Shown: positions 45,857 to 56,552, counted from the stretch's first letter. The stretch is 64,000 nt of DNA from Coniferiporia sulphurascens (GCA_002794785.1 NBBA01000013.1:930001-994000); one strand, 5' to 3'. Numbers and translations are program-made. Notes: generated by a model from the letters alone, not told the origin.

Positions 45857-48800
45857 CTAGTCAGAACTAGTCTTTAGGATGTTGACCCAGGAAGATCCTA
45901 CATACTCTGAGAGTTTCTTCCAATCAAAATTGAATGAACTACCATCTGTACACACTGGGAGGCACAGTATAGATGTATCTAAAATTGTATGTTGGTACAT
46001 GTATGGGAACCAAAATAGGAGATTGCCAGATTGATCTCTTAACCATCCATCATTATCAATTATGTTTGATAAAAATAACTTGCCCATTTTAGAAACTGTT
46101 ACTGAACTGGCTACATCCCAAATCCTAAGGGTACTGTCCCCTGAGCCAGACACAATATACCTTCTGTCAGGGGAGTAGACAACAGAATTGACACAACTTG
46201 AATGGCCTGTGAGGGGCTCTCCCACAGGACTCCCAGTCTGAGCATCCCAGATCCTCAGGGTCATGTCCCATGAGCCACACACAATATGCTTTCCATCAGG
46301 AGAGTAAGCAACTGCATTGATCATATTATCTCCTTTAGATGTCCATAAATTTGTTTTCCATTGTCTTCCCTTTCCTGAAGTAATTAGGGGTTGATTAGAG
46401 AAATATGAATATAACTGCTCAGCAGCAAAGCTCTCTGTTGGAGCCCAAGATAATGCTGAGATATAGAGATGAGGAGTGCTGACAGATATTGGTGTGTAAT
46501 TTGCAGTCACCAATCTGTATAAATCATGGGCAATAGCAGATGGTATCCCAGTTAGCTGTTCACATGGTAGTACTTATTGAGAATGTATTCATAGAATATA
46601 CTTTAGTCTGAACATACCTTGTACCATTTTAAGAACCTCTCTAAGACATCTATACATGATTTCACTTGCCCCATAATGCTCAGACACTCCAACCAGAATA
46701 AGGACCTTGATTCACAAAGTAGATTTTCCAGTTGTTTTTGCAGTTTTTCATCATTCATGTCTAAGCTAGAACTGGCAAGATGATCCATCCAATATAGGCA
46801 GCTGTACTGCAAGCTCTGTGGAATGTGCAGGGCAATTCTGTCCTGGAGGTCTGTAATAGCACTGTTTGGTAGATATGATGTGTCCATGTTACAGATATTG
46901 AATTTCAGTTGAGCAGACATGATTTCCAAGCACCTGATAGCCATAACAGAGTCCATAAAGCTGGGTTCTGTCCAATAATCATGAGAGCGCATCTTGGTAT
47001 TCATAAAATCAAGGAAAGATGGGTGGCAGACACGGATAGCCCCATTTCTACTTTCATCTCTGTACAACACAGCTTGAAGCCTGTTAATAGTATCATTGAC
47101 AACTGACTGGCTCAAGTTGGCCTGTACAGCCACCAGGAACTCATAAAGTGCATTTTCAGGGAGTGGCCTGTTTTTGGCTGTGCAGATGATTACACTGAGC
47201 ACAGTCTTGACTATATGTGCATTCCAATCCGACTTTGCAGATGTGTCTTTGAGAACAAGAGTATAAATGCTATCAAGCTCAGATTCTTGGCTGCCTGCTG
47301 AGCTTTGGCTTAGGAGCTTGGAAATTGCAGTTTGCTTGTCAATTTCCCCATTAATGTAATGAAACGCAGTGAAAATCCAGATGAAAAGCCCCGATGCCTT
47401 AGAAGCAAAGTCTGTGGTTTCCTTCTCTGAAAGCTTTATTCCATATTTCTCAGCACAAAACCTGGTATATTGCAGAAGATCCCCTTCCACAGTGCCAGAG
47501 ATAATGTCAACATTGATGTCTCGAACAAGCGGCTTTGCTGCGGAGCTACGAAAAACCCGCTGAAGCTCTGGTAATGGCCTGCTGGTAATGAATACCTTAA
47601 GCCAGGGAACAATATCGGCTATTTTCAAGAGCATCTCAGCCAGTCCAGACCTGGAGTCTGGGGTACCACATTCATCAAGTGCATCAATGACAAAAATCAA
47701 GGGCTTCGGCAGCAGGTCTGCATGACTGGTGGCCAGAGTACTCAGAGGCCCATCAAACAGCAGTGAAAATTGCCATTGCAGGCCTTTTATGACGTTGAGC
47801 TCATCCTTTCCCTTTATAACAGACAGTACATGAGAACGGTAGGGCCGGTGCCACTTAGAGACACTGTATGCCAGAGTAGGCATGACCCGGTTCGAGTCAC
47901 GGCATTCTGGATCATCTCTCTTGCAAAAGAAGCAACCTGCAAGCTGCTGCTGCTCTCGAAACATATGCGCAACTGAATTCGCAATCGCACTCTTCCCAGA
48001 TCCTGCCACACCATGCAACCAGAAAAGCTTCGACTCGGAAGCGGCCCATGCCTCAACACTCTCCAAAACACCTTTCCGCGTCCCTTCCAAACACATTTTC
48101 CCAATGTCGTAACCAGCCTGTCCCGCAGGACGCAACTCCCGCAGCTGAGTGTCTTCCATATGGCCCTCTGCAAGGCAATGTCAACAATACAATAACCTGA
48201 CATATATCTTGACTCACCTGTACTAATGACGGATCTCCAGACCTCCATCTTGATACTCCAATCGTAGGTACCCTTCAGCTTCCCGAATTCGCTCTTCAGT
48301 GAGTTTATCTTATCTTTCATAGATGAAAACAGGTCCCCTAAAAAGACAATTCAGTATTCAGTGCCACAGATAGTAGACCTCCGATCTACCTAGCATTCCC
48401 TTTTTCGAATACTCGACGACGAGCTCAGAAATCTCACAGAAAAGCTCCAGCATCTTCCTAACCACACGCCTGATCCCATCGTTCTTGACAAGATCATGAC
48501 TGTCATCGCCAATAAATGGCAGGAATGAGACCAAATCGTCCATGAGATCCGCAGTCGCTCCGTGACATTCCTGCTGCCCTTTGAATTGCTATAGTATCTG
48601 TCACGAGATGCATCTATGCGGTGAATTTTTGTTCACATTACCTTATACAGAACGTCAACAACTTTAACAGCTGCCTTAGCAGCAGGATGAACCTGTAAAT
48701 ATTTCATACGTTAAAGATACATTGACATGAGAGTCGTAGACTTACATCGGCCGCGAGGTCTGTAAACTTCATGAGTACGTCCAAGACCTTTCCCGCTTTG

Positions 48801-49527
48801 CCAAGGGAGTCCAGAAGAACTTTCTTTTTGCCAACTGCAGCCTGTGCCTCTTTGACTAGACGTTGGACGAGTGCATTGGTCTTTTTGGTCTGTCAGCGCC
48901 GCGCGAGGTCTCTAGTCAGAAGCTTACTCACCGCCGACACAAACAGGAGGTTCGCGAGGGCTCTTCCGTCCGCAGCTAAGACGTTTTAGAAATAAGTATC
49001 AAGCGTCGATCGACCAGGATAACATACCATTTACAGATGTGATACCCCCTTCATTGACGTTTGCAGATGCGACATTTAACTTGAAGCTCGCAGTATCTTT
49101 ATTTCGACGTATCTTGTGAACCTCTTCGATGCGGATGGAAAGGTCCGCAGGCACTGGAATACGGCTGTCGTTATATTAGCACAGGACATCGGACTGCCGC
49201 CTAAATTGCACTAACAGGTAGTTCAGGTCCCATTTTACAGGATCGTTTTTCTTAAAGCGTTCAGATTTGCGTGTGTCCTCGCCGGAATTGAGTTTGACGA
49301 AAATCGGACGGGACGGGCGGTTGCCCTTGAAATCAATTTCGATTTCTACGAAAGCAATTCCGACATGAGTTTGCAGCTGATGCAAATTACTGTAAAGTAC
49401 AGGTCACCAGTGAGGTACAAAACCCTGCGCGCCGCGGTTGCAAAGTTCAGAACCAATATATAGAGGTCTAACGCAGCGTGTCAACTCACTCTTGATCAAT
49501 AGCAGTGTTAATTTCAGATTGCGACAT
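45857..49527 (-). CDS. NLR-like STAND protein: C2-like domain, NACHT, short WD40 block
   Basis: Ten exons (49527-49490, 49389-49216, 49164-49028, 48975-48932, 48889-48746, 48692-48642, 48588-48390, 48337-48218, 48167-46618, 46555-45857) give 1051 aa, all phases closing. The N-terminus resembles the C2-like module of basidiomycete NLRs (HVGIAFVEIEIDFKGNRPSR, FKKNDPVKWDLNYL). A helical segment follows, then the NACHT ATPase with Walker A HGVAGSGKSAIANS (about 354-366) and Walker B PLIFVIDALDEC. The C-terminus holds only two clear WD40 repeats (NAVAYSPDGKHIVCGSWDMT, NSVVYSPDRRYIVSGSGDST) and a degenerate remainder. Such proteins are nonself-recognition or cell-death regulators in fungi by family analogy. 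It is not proven here. The two-repeat WD block is short for the family. Confidence 0.88.
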
Positions 49528-49670
49528 GTTTGTATGATTGGTTCTGTTGAGTTGCTAGCGACTTGTGTGAGGCGACGATGGTGGTCAAGAGCGAGTTGCG
49601 AGCGCAGGTCGCTATCGATGGACAGTCTGGGAAGGCGTGGTCACGGCATCTTCTCGTCCAATGGGCAGCT

Positions 49671-49683
49671 GGATTAGGCACGT
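49671..49683 (+). repeat. Left target-site duplication of the 2.6-kb retro-insertion
   Basis: Thirteen bases, ggattaggcacgt, repeated at 52265-52277 directly after the poly(A) run. Confidence 0.85.
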
Positions 49684-50270
49684 CACGTCACCCCTCTCCC
49701 TCTTACCACCACCAGCTGCCCCATCCTACCGAAAGGCACCACCCGGCTCCCTTAGCCAAACCATTGTGCTGCTACTATGCAGCATCATTATCTTTTACCA
49801 CTATTCCACTTCCCTTTCCCCCCCACCCCTGCCCCCTTTTATGCCTCCTTTCTCTCCTGGTGCCAACCCACTCCACCACCACCACTTATGCACTATATGA
49901 CCCACTCTCTCCTGCTTTAATTATCTGGGCATTCACCCAACCCCGCCTCCTTGTCTCTGCCTATGAAGAGGATTACCAGGTCACCTTTGGCCTCTACCAC
50001 CACCCCTTCAGCTTCAGCCCTAGCCCCCCACTCTTCCTACCTGATGCAATAGCCACTGCTATCCACTATCACTACCGAGCTGGATGTGTTGCCCACCACC
50101 ACTATTCACACACCCTCCATAACTGGCCACATTCCATCCACCCCCCCAACCTCACCATCCCCCTGCCCCCTGGTCTCTTGGCCCACACCCTCTGTTAGGA
50201 ATTGATGAATAAGCTTGCTTACAAGCTTAGACAATGATACCAGTGACTACCAATACAGGAAGGGACTCCC

Positions 50271-50870
50271 ATGGAGACTATCCAGCGATCATTCAACATG
50301 GGGACAGAACTAACTAGAAAACCAGGACTTCTTGGGAACATCAGGCCAATCACGATGCTCAAGCAACTGCTAAAGACTCTTGACTCGTCAAGACTCTGCC
50401 ACCGATGCTGGACTGCATACAATCAATCATGGGAAGCATTTAACACAGTAATAACCGAATGCTTTTACATGGCAGAGTACACAAACTGCCAAGTAACTAC
50501 AGATCATGCTGTAGACCCTATAGGCGACGGCATGGAGGTCAGGGTAATGCACACAATACAAATGTACATCTTCGATGTACAGGAGTTTTTGCACAACATC
50601 CATGTCCAGACGATAGTGAACCCACACATACATGACAAGGAATGTGACCTACGAGTGGTCTCAGGATCCTTCCCATACAGGACATTGCAGGATAACACAT
50701 TCCTAGCTAACGCTCACCGATTACGTGCAAAGGTAATCACCCTCTTCGAGAATCTATCAGCAAAGGGATCGACGACCACCAATCAACAGATCGGCAATGT
50801 TAATCTTTATGTGATAACACTATGGTTATCAAATGGATCACCCCTGGCGCCACCTCCAGGATACACATGA
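50271..50870 (+). CDS. Intact LTR-encoded LCxxC/NCQxTxDH protein, copy C
   Basis: An uninterrupted 199-codon frame starting 78 nt inside the LTR. Aligned to copies A and B it keeps SRLCHRCWTAYNQSWEAFN, TNCQVTTDH and, in the second half, ANAHRLRAKVITLF, SAKGSTTT and the final PPPGYT. The N-terminal 35 residues (METIQRSFNMGTELTRKPGL) are not in A or B. The Cys pair plus NCQ/DH could bind metal, but no known family is recognised, and it resembles neither gag, protease, RT nor integrase. The frame is the only intact one of three and codon use looks unconstrained, so expression is unproven. Confidence 0.6.
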   Translation: METIQRSFNMGTELTRKPGLLGNIRPITMLKQLLKTLDSSRLCHRCWTAYNQSWEAFNTVITECFYMAEYTNCQVTTDHAVDPIGDGMEVRVMHTIQMYIFDVQEFLHNIHVQTIVNPHIHDKECDLRVVSGSFPYRTLQDNTFLANAHRLRAKVITLFENLSAKGSTTTNQQIGNVNLYVITLWLSNGSPLAPPPGYT

Positions 50871-51250
50871 CGTATCGCTAGGATAAACCACATTAACAAA
50901 CCGCCGGACAATGTGATCAATGACAGGACACCAACCGAAAGGTACCCACCTATGGACCTTTAGCCGATATCGCATTACACGATTAAGCCACACTCGGCAG
51001 GAACTGAAGTGCTTACCGAAGCCAGCCACAAACTCTAAATGGCGAAGTGTCCAATATGACAAGACAACATGAAGGAACCAGTACAGGAGGCCAACAAGAC
51101 AAGTTAACAACTTACCAATCATCAAGCTGTTAGGCAGCATCTTAACAAGAAGCCACTGGCACATAAGACTACAGGGTAGCGTGCAGAACAGTGGGGTGAC
51201 ATGCACAGCCTAAGCGTCATGGTGAAGTCATTATGATACCATATGACATC

Positions 51251-51480
51251 CCTATGAGCTCAGTGGAGCCTAGTGGAGCATAGTGGAGCGCATGACATGC
51301 AGGGGAGCTCAGTGGAGCACTAATGGCCAATTGTAGATAGTTATTTCTCATATGATCCTCTAATGAGGTCATTTGCACTGGTATGCAGCTCCAAGTCAGT
51401 GGAGCTTATGACGACACTGTGAGGCGTCATAGCTCCAACTGCAGAGCCTTGTGGAGCATCCGCTTTCAAGTGGAGCTTCT
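51251..51480 (+). repeat. Dispersed gtggagc/cagtggag repeats in the LTR
   Basis: Short direct repeats such as agctcagtggagc, tagtggagc and caagtggagctt recur about eight times between the ORF and the TATA-like box, i.e. in the expected U3 region. Their density upstream of the TATA box suggests regulatory elements. Confidence 0.55.
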
Positions 51481-52331
51481 TCTTCATGTATGTAAGGAGG
51501 GCCTAGACCAGCCTAGACCCCCAGTTTAATTCACCTTCTCAAATTCTCTCAGACTTCTCCTGAGCGAAGTACCAACATCTACTGACTTATTCTTGACTCA
51601 ATCACATGCCTCAACTCTATCTCGACTACTTGTTCCATCAGCTAACCATGGTTACCCTTGGTCCTAACACCCTCAGAACCCCCACCTCCAACCCTCAGCC
51701 CACTCTGCTGCCTCATGCCCATGTCATGTCACATGTCACACCACATCCCAGCCCTCAACCCACACTGCCGCCTCAAGGCTTGGTCACGTCACCTGTCACA
51801 TCACCCACCCCTACTCCCACAGCCACTGCCCCCCCCACTGAAACACTCCCTCCACACAGGGGAGCCCCTTCCTAGGACCACCCTCCCCACCGCCACTTCC
51901 CAAAAACCTCCCTTGCCCAGGGACCCATTTTTGGCCTGCCCTACTGCCCTGAGTAGCCACCTGGGAATAGCACTGCTCATTTGCCAGCTCTCTCTCTCTC
52001 TGCAGCTGCCCTCTTACCAACCCCCTCCACCAGCACTCTTCTCACTCCCTGTCCTCATTCCACCTGACAAGTAATTACTAGCCACCCACCTCGGTAGCCG
52101 CCCTCCCACAATCTGACCCCAGAACCATATTTACCATGCCAGATCCCCTTCTACCCCACTCCACCTGCCATCATAAATACCCTAGATACATTGATCGGGT
52201 GACCGCATCTTGTAATTAATTTGCTATAGCAGAATACAAATTGAGAATCAAAAAAAAAAAAAAAGGATTAGGCACGTGACCACTACCAGCTTTCAGCTTC
52301 ACTCAGTTATTCAAACCCACAGTCCCAGACG

Positions 52332-54037
52332 ATGAGCGCGAACGCGGGCCAGACGCCCTCATTGTCGACGACGCTCACCGTCCCCGACCACGCAACGGCA
52401 GCAGCGTTCAGTCAGGATGGCCAAGTGTTAGCCGTCGGCTCAGGTGCGTGCTGAATTCTGAGGTTAGAATTAATGCTAACGATTGCTGCTGCACTGCCAG
52501 ACGACGGCTCCGTGCGTTTCTATGCGCCCCCGCTGCCCCGCGTAACTAAGGCCCTCCGTGCACTCGGCGCCCCCGTCTCCGCCGTCGTCCTCCGCGCATC
52601 CCTGCACGACACCGACGCCGGTGCCGGCGCCTCGGAATGCTGGGTCGCTGCGGGCAAGCGCGTGCGTCTGTCCTTCTTCCGTTCGACGCTGTACTTTGAC
52701 GATTATGCCGTTTGCAGCTCTTCCTCTTCGACCTCCGCCAATTTGCACTTATCCTCGCCCCAGCAGACGCGGTGATTGTCGTGGACGTTGGGCAGGACGA
52801 CGAGGACGCGGTTAACCATGTGAGTCCGGGTTACCGTACCCCGACGCTGACGCTGACATGACTCGCGCCAGCTAGCGCTCAGCGCAAACCGCGCGCACCT
52901 CGCGTGCACGACGGACGCGGGCAGCGTATATGTCGTCGACGCTGCGTCGCCCGTACGTGCCGGTGCCTTAACGCGCATGAAAACCAGCCACACATCGGTG
53001 CGTGCACATCCACATTCCCCTTTGCCGGCCTGCACCGAGACCTGTTCCCATCGAATCAGATCGCGTGGACGGCATCTTTCATTCCCGACCGCCCGAGCGA
53101 GCTCGTCAGCGGCGGGTACGACTGTGCGATCCTCCTTTTCGATTTCAAGCTTGGAACCCTCCTCGCGCGACTCGTTCTCGGTACGTAGTATGTACGTTTC
53201 TCCCCCAGAGTCTCATTCCCCGTGTCTACATTCCTGACCGTCCTTGTTGATCCCTAGAGCCCGCACCGGCCCCAGCCCCAGGCCTCGCCTCGCTCCCACC
53301 CTTCGTCACCGCACTCGCCGTCTCCCCAAACGGCGCACTCGCTGCTGGCACCGCCGACGGCCGTGTCTGGCTTGGGCTTGCCGGCGAGAAGCGTGCTTCA
53401 CCAGCGGCGTTGACGACGAAAAAGGACGGGAATAAGAAGAGGACGCGTAGTCGAAAGTGGGCCGCTTTGAACCCAGGGACGGGCGCATTCACGAAGGTCG
53501 GGGAAGGCATGGTCACTGGTCTGTGCGTATTCCCCTGTCCTCATCTCTTTCCTGTGTCCCCCGCTCTCCTTCGCGCGAAAATAACTAACTGATCTAACTA
53601 CCTACCTGTCCGCCCGCCGACACAGACATTTTCTCTCCCCCAACGAGCTCGTCTCGTGCACGCTACACGGCGCACTCGCCGTGCATCAACTTGTACGGCC
53701 CAGTAACTCCGGGTCCGGTCCTGGTTTCGACCTTGAATCAGGGACGGGGGCGGGATCGTTACGAACGATTTGGTCCGCTCGTTCTGGAACGTGCGCCAAG
53801 GTCGACGTGATCGCAATGTCGCTTGCACCTGCTCTTACTCCTGGGCCCACGGATGGCGCAACGGGAACGACAGGCGCGCGGCGGTTCGCGCTCGCAGGGC
53901 TGCATACGGACCTGCGGCGAGGCGCGGTGGAGGTGTGGACTGTTGGAGGCGGCGGTGCAGACACAGACACGGGCGCGAGCACAGTTACAGGTACAGACCG
54001 GACAACGGCGATGGAGATGAGGACAGACGAAGTATAG
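52332..54037 (+). CDS. WD40-repeat protein, WDR53-like
   Basis: Seven exons (52332-52443, 52501-52661, 52718-52819, 52872-52997, 53060-53180, 53258-53522, 53626-54037) give 432 aa. WD-type blades are recognisable: AAAFSQDGQVLAVGSDDGSVRFY, LALSANRAHLACTTDAGSVYVVD, SIAWTASFIPDRPSELVSGGYDC and FVTALAVSPNGALAAGTADGRVW. A basic insertion (KKDGNKKRTRSRKWAA) resembles the loop in WDR53-type propellers, whose animal member is a Cullin4-DDB1-associated factor. Function is inferred only by that similarity. It starts just after the retro-insertion, whose right target-site copy ends 54 bp before the ATG, so the insertion sits in the proximal promoter. Confidence 0.8.
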
Positions 54038-54165
54038 AATAGCAAAGTAAGAGTATAATACACACCGCAGGGGTGGAAAAGTATATTATTAAATATAATA
54101 CCCGTCCGTATCTATATGTTTTTAAATCCTAATCAAAGAGTCAACAGTCAGGATCGCGTCCCTTA

Positions 54166-55456
54166 CTAGAATGAACTTCCCTTCCCCGGATCTGAATCCA
54201 CGTCCGTACCACCATTTACACCCAAACTCGGATTTGAATCTCGCGTCTCCGACTGCTCCTGCTCCAGAGCCTCCAACTCCCGAATCCGCGCGAGGTGTCC
54301 ATCCCGCCGCGCGCGTAGCCGGCGTAGGTACTCTTCGTCCGGCACCTTGGTGATTCCGAGCATCCCAAGCACACGCTCGGTGAACGGTGGTCGTTCCGCC
54401 TCGCCTGGATTGTGTCCGTCGGCGGACGAATTAGGTGAGTGGCCCGGAGCCGGATGGAAGTCGGAACCGGTGGAAGATGGGAAGGAAGATGAGTATGAGG
54501 GCAAAGACGAAGACGAGGGTGAGGAAGAAGACGCAGAAGTAGATGCAGGGGTCCGCCGCGCAGAGACGAAGCGCACGCGCTGCACTCCCGCTTCGTTCAC
54601 GAGGAACTGCAGCGCGGTGCACGCCAGTGCAGCAGTAAGCGCGCCTGCGGGAATCGCCGTTGGGCCGCCTTTTTTTTTGACGCGACAGACATATAAGCGT
54701 TAGCACAGCGCAATATTAGTCACGATCGAGGGGAGGCGGGCGGAACGCACGTTTTAAAGCGTTGAACGCACCACCGAGCAGCGCACCTGCGAGCGCTGTG
54801 TCGGGGACGCGCTGTGTGCGCATTGCTGTCCACGTCAGAGCGTTTCCATCCTCGTTCCCGTTCCTATTCGAGTCTTCATCTCCGTTCCCGGCGCGTGTCC
54901 GCGCGAAGGCGAGGGCGGGAGAAACAGCGTATTCCCTTACACCTTCGGAGAACAATCAGCATCAGCACCAGCACCACTACTAATACCGGTAGTATTTCAC
55001 GCAGACACTCACCGAAGAAGCACAGTCCAACGATCCCGCTGCTGAGCGCCGCAGACGCAGCAAGACGCGCCGTCGGGTGCCGATACGCCTCGACATCGCC
55101 CGGCCGTAAACCCGGAACAGGCACGGGTCGGCCCGACGACGAAGGCTGCGCTGCTCCACGCTCACGCAATGCGCGCGAGCGTCCGAGCGTCGACTCGTAC
55201 GCCGCCGTTGCAAGCGCGCCAGCCAGGGCTAGAGACGCGCCGAGTAAGCCCCGTTCCAGTCAGCGGCCAGCGAGAGGCGAGGTGCAGTTCAGCGCGGCAT
55301 AAAGAGAGGGTGTGTGTCCAAACTTCAGTCAGCGGTGGTGAGGCGAGGGGGTGCAGCGGGGCGGGACTTGCATGAGGCGGCGGTGAGTTTCGCGATCTCT
55401 TCTGGCCTCCGGTCTCTGTCCCGCGCTTTGTCTCGGGCTGGGGCTGCCATGGCCAT
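54166..55456 (-). CDS. Multi-span membrane protein, possibly Tim17/22-like
   Basis: Four exons (55456-55372, 55228-55013, 54942-54724, 54668-54166) give 340 aa. The phases close only if intron 1 (55229-55371, 143 nt) uses a GC donor (cat/gcaagt). The product is Ala/Gly-rich with several weak hydrophobic spans: SLAGALATAAYESTLGRSRA, LAASAALSSGIVGLCFFGVR, VPDTALAGALLGGAFNALKR and AIPAGALTAALACTALQFLV. A Ser-rich stretch and a charged C-terminal coiled segment (RARRDGHLARIRELEALEQE) follow. The glycine-rich spans and GGxxN pattern recall Tim17/Tim22-type proteins, a resemblance I rate as weak. No signal peptide is seen. Confidence 0.6.
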
Positions 55457-55643
55457 CGCCAGCGTATTCCCAGTAAGTAAACGTACTAGGACTCGGTTAC
55501 TTGGAGGAGGCCAGGAGGTCAAAAGCGAGGTACCTCTTGAACAGCGCAGACGATCGCAAATCCGAAAAAAAAGTTGGAAATAAACACGCTGCTGTAAGTA
55601 CACATCACGTGAGATTGGGTCTCCCATAAACGACTATTGTGCA

Positions 55644-55657
55644 TTCTAATATACAAT
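55644..55657 (+). repeat. Left target-site duplication of the 0.9-kb insertion
   Basis: Fourteen bases, ttctaatatacaat, identical to 56553-56566. Confidence 0.85.
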
Positions 55658-56552
55658 GAGAGAGAGAGAGAGTAAAGATTTGTTATTATGCGCGTCATTC
55701 TGAAAAGAAAAGTGCGCAGCCGTAGGCTGTGCCCAAGTCCCTATACTACCCTACTAGCCCGTCACCTACTAGCTACTAGACTGTCAGAGCCCTGAAGAGG
55801 TTGGTTGTTCATTCTTTGGATTAGGGGAGGAGGTCAGGTCCCTATACTACTAGGCCTCACAAGGGGATGTTTGCAAAGGGGAGGGGAGGGGGCATTCGAA
55901 GCTCATCCTACAACTACATATTCCAGGCCAGGGTTTTGTTTCATGCTAATGCCAGTCCACACTATTACAATTGGAGGGCTGCGAGAGTGGGGGCCTTGTG
56001 AGGGGCCGGGTCGAGCATGGGTGCCAGGGCACCCAAATGGGGAAGTCCAGGGGAACTGGATGTCATGAAGCACCATTGTGGTGAGTGGGAGTGTGTCAGA
56101 TGGCCAGTCAGTGGGAAAAGTAGGAATGCTGGGTTATCGGGGGCTGCTGGTCAAGAGGGGGGGGTGGACAGCACGCACTTATACCCAGACCAAAGAAGGC
56201 CCTCGTCCTCCGACGTGGTCCACCAATCCAAGAGTCCCATGAGGGGTTGTCCAACACCCACCCCACACGATGCAGTGGTGGTCAGTACACTTGGTGTGAG
56301 GATTTGATCCACTCACATGCTGAGCGCCCCTCCCCTCTCAGGGAGGCTGCACCATGGGTGGCAAGGGGGGTCAGAAGCCCCTCACCATGACAGCCCACAG
56401 CAGGCGTTAATGTCGTAGCTGCCCAGGGGAACCCCAGGTATGGTCGGGGTAGTGCCTGCAAACCACTCAGGCCCCCTCCCTTAGACGGATACCCCCCTCA
56501 CAACACCAAAACCCAAAGGGAGATGGTGGTGGTAAGAGATCAAGAAGGGATG
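55658..56552 (-). mobile_element. Short retro-insertion with (TC)n tail
   Basis: An 895-bp interval bounded by the 14-bp repeat ttctaatatacaat (55644-55657, 56553-56566). On the minus strand it begins catcccttcttgatctct and then taccaccaccatct, like the LINE 5' end at 30442 (catcctccttg...ctctaaccaccaccatct). It ends in (tc)n, written (ga)n at 55658-55670 on the plus strand. It contains no protein-coding capacity that I can support. This is best read as a non-autonomous or 5'-only LINE relative. Confidence 0.78.

Larger units (their letters stand above)
50193..51669 (+). mobile_element. ORF-bearing LTR, family 2, copy C, with CCCTC duplication
   Basis: A 1477-bp element from TGTTAGGAATTGATGAATAA to TTGGTCCTAACA, with 8-bp inverted ends TGTTAGGA/TCCTAACA and 5-bp direct repeats CCCTC (50188-50192, 51670-51674). 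A TATA-like tgtatgta lies at about 51487, and agtttaattca at 51523-51533 is 137 bp from the end, matching copy A. Between the ORF and the TATA box are many short gtggagc repeats (about 51257-51475). The terminal features are those of a solo LTR, yet it carries a 200-codon gene. Confidence 0.85.
49684..52264 (+). mobile_element. Poly(A) retro-insertion containing a nested family-2 LTR
   Basis: Bounded by the 13-bp repeat ggattaggcacgt (49671-49683, 52265-52277) and ending in about 15-17 A. The 5' start (ctctccctcttaccaccacca) resembles the minus-strand starts of the LINE at 30442 and of the insertion at 56552. The non-nested part (49684-50192 plus 51675-52264) is about 1.1 kb, C-rich, with long Pro/Ser/His-rich frames but no RT domain, so it is a 5'-type fragment or a non-autonomous relative mobilised in trans. 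It lies between the NLR-like gene and the WDR53-like gene. Confidence 0.82.

Noticed and set aside
47880..47905. tRNA-like B-box ggttcgagtc
   Set aside because: It lies inside the NACHT coding exon and no clover-leaf can be drawn around it.
55666..56307. Plus-strand frames in the 0.9-kb insertion
   Set aside because: Gly-rich low-complexity translation without a domain; the interval is bounded by a target duplication and is best read as a non-coding retro-insertion.
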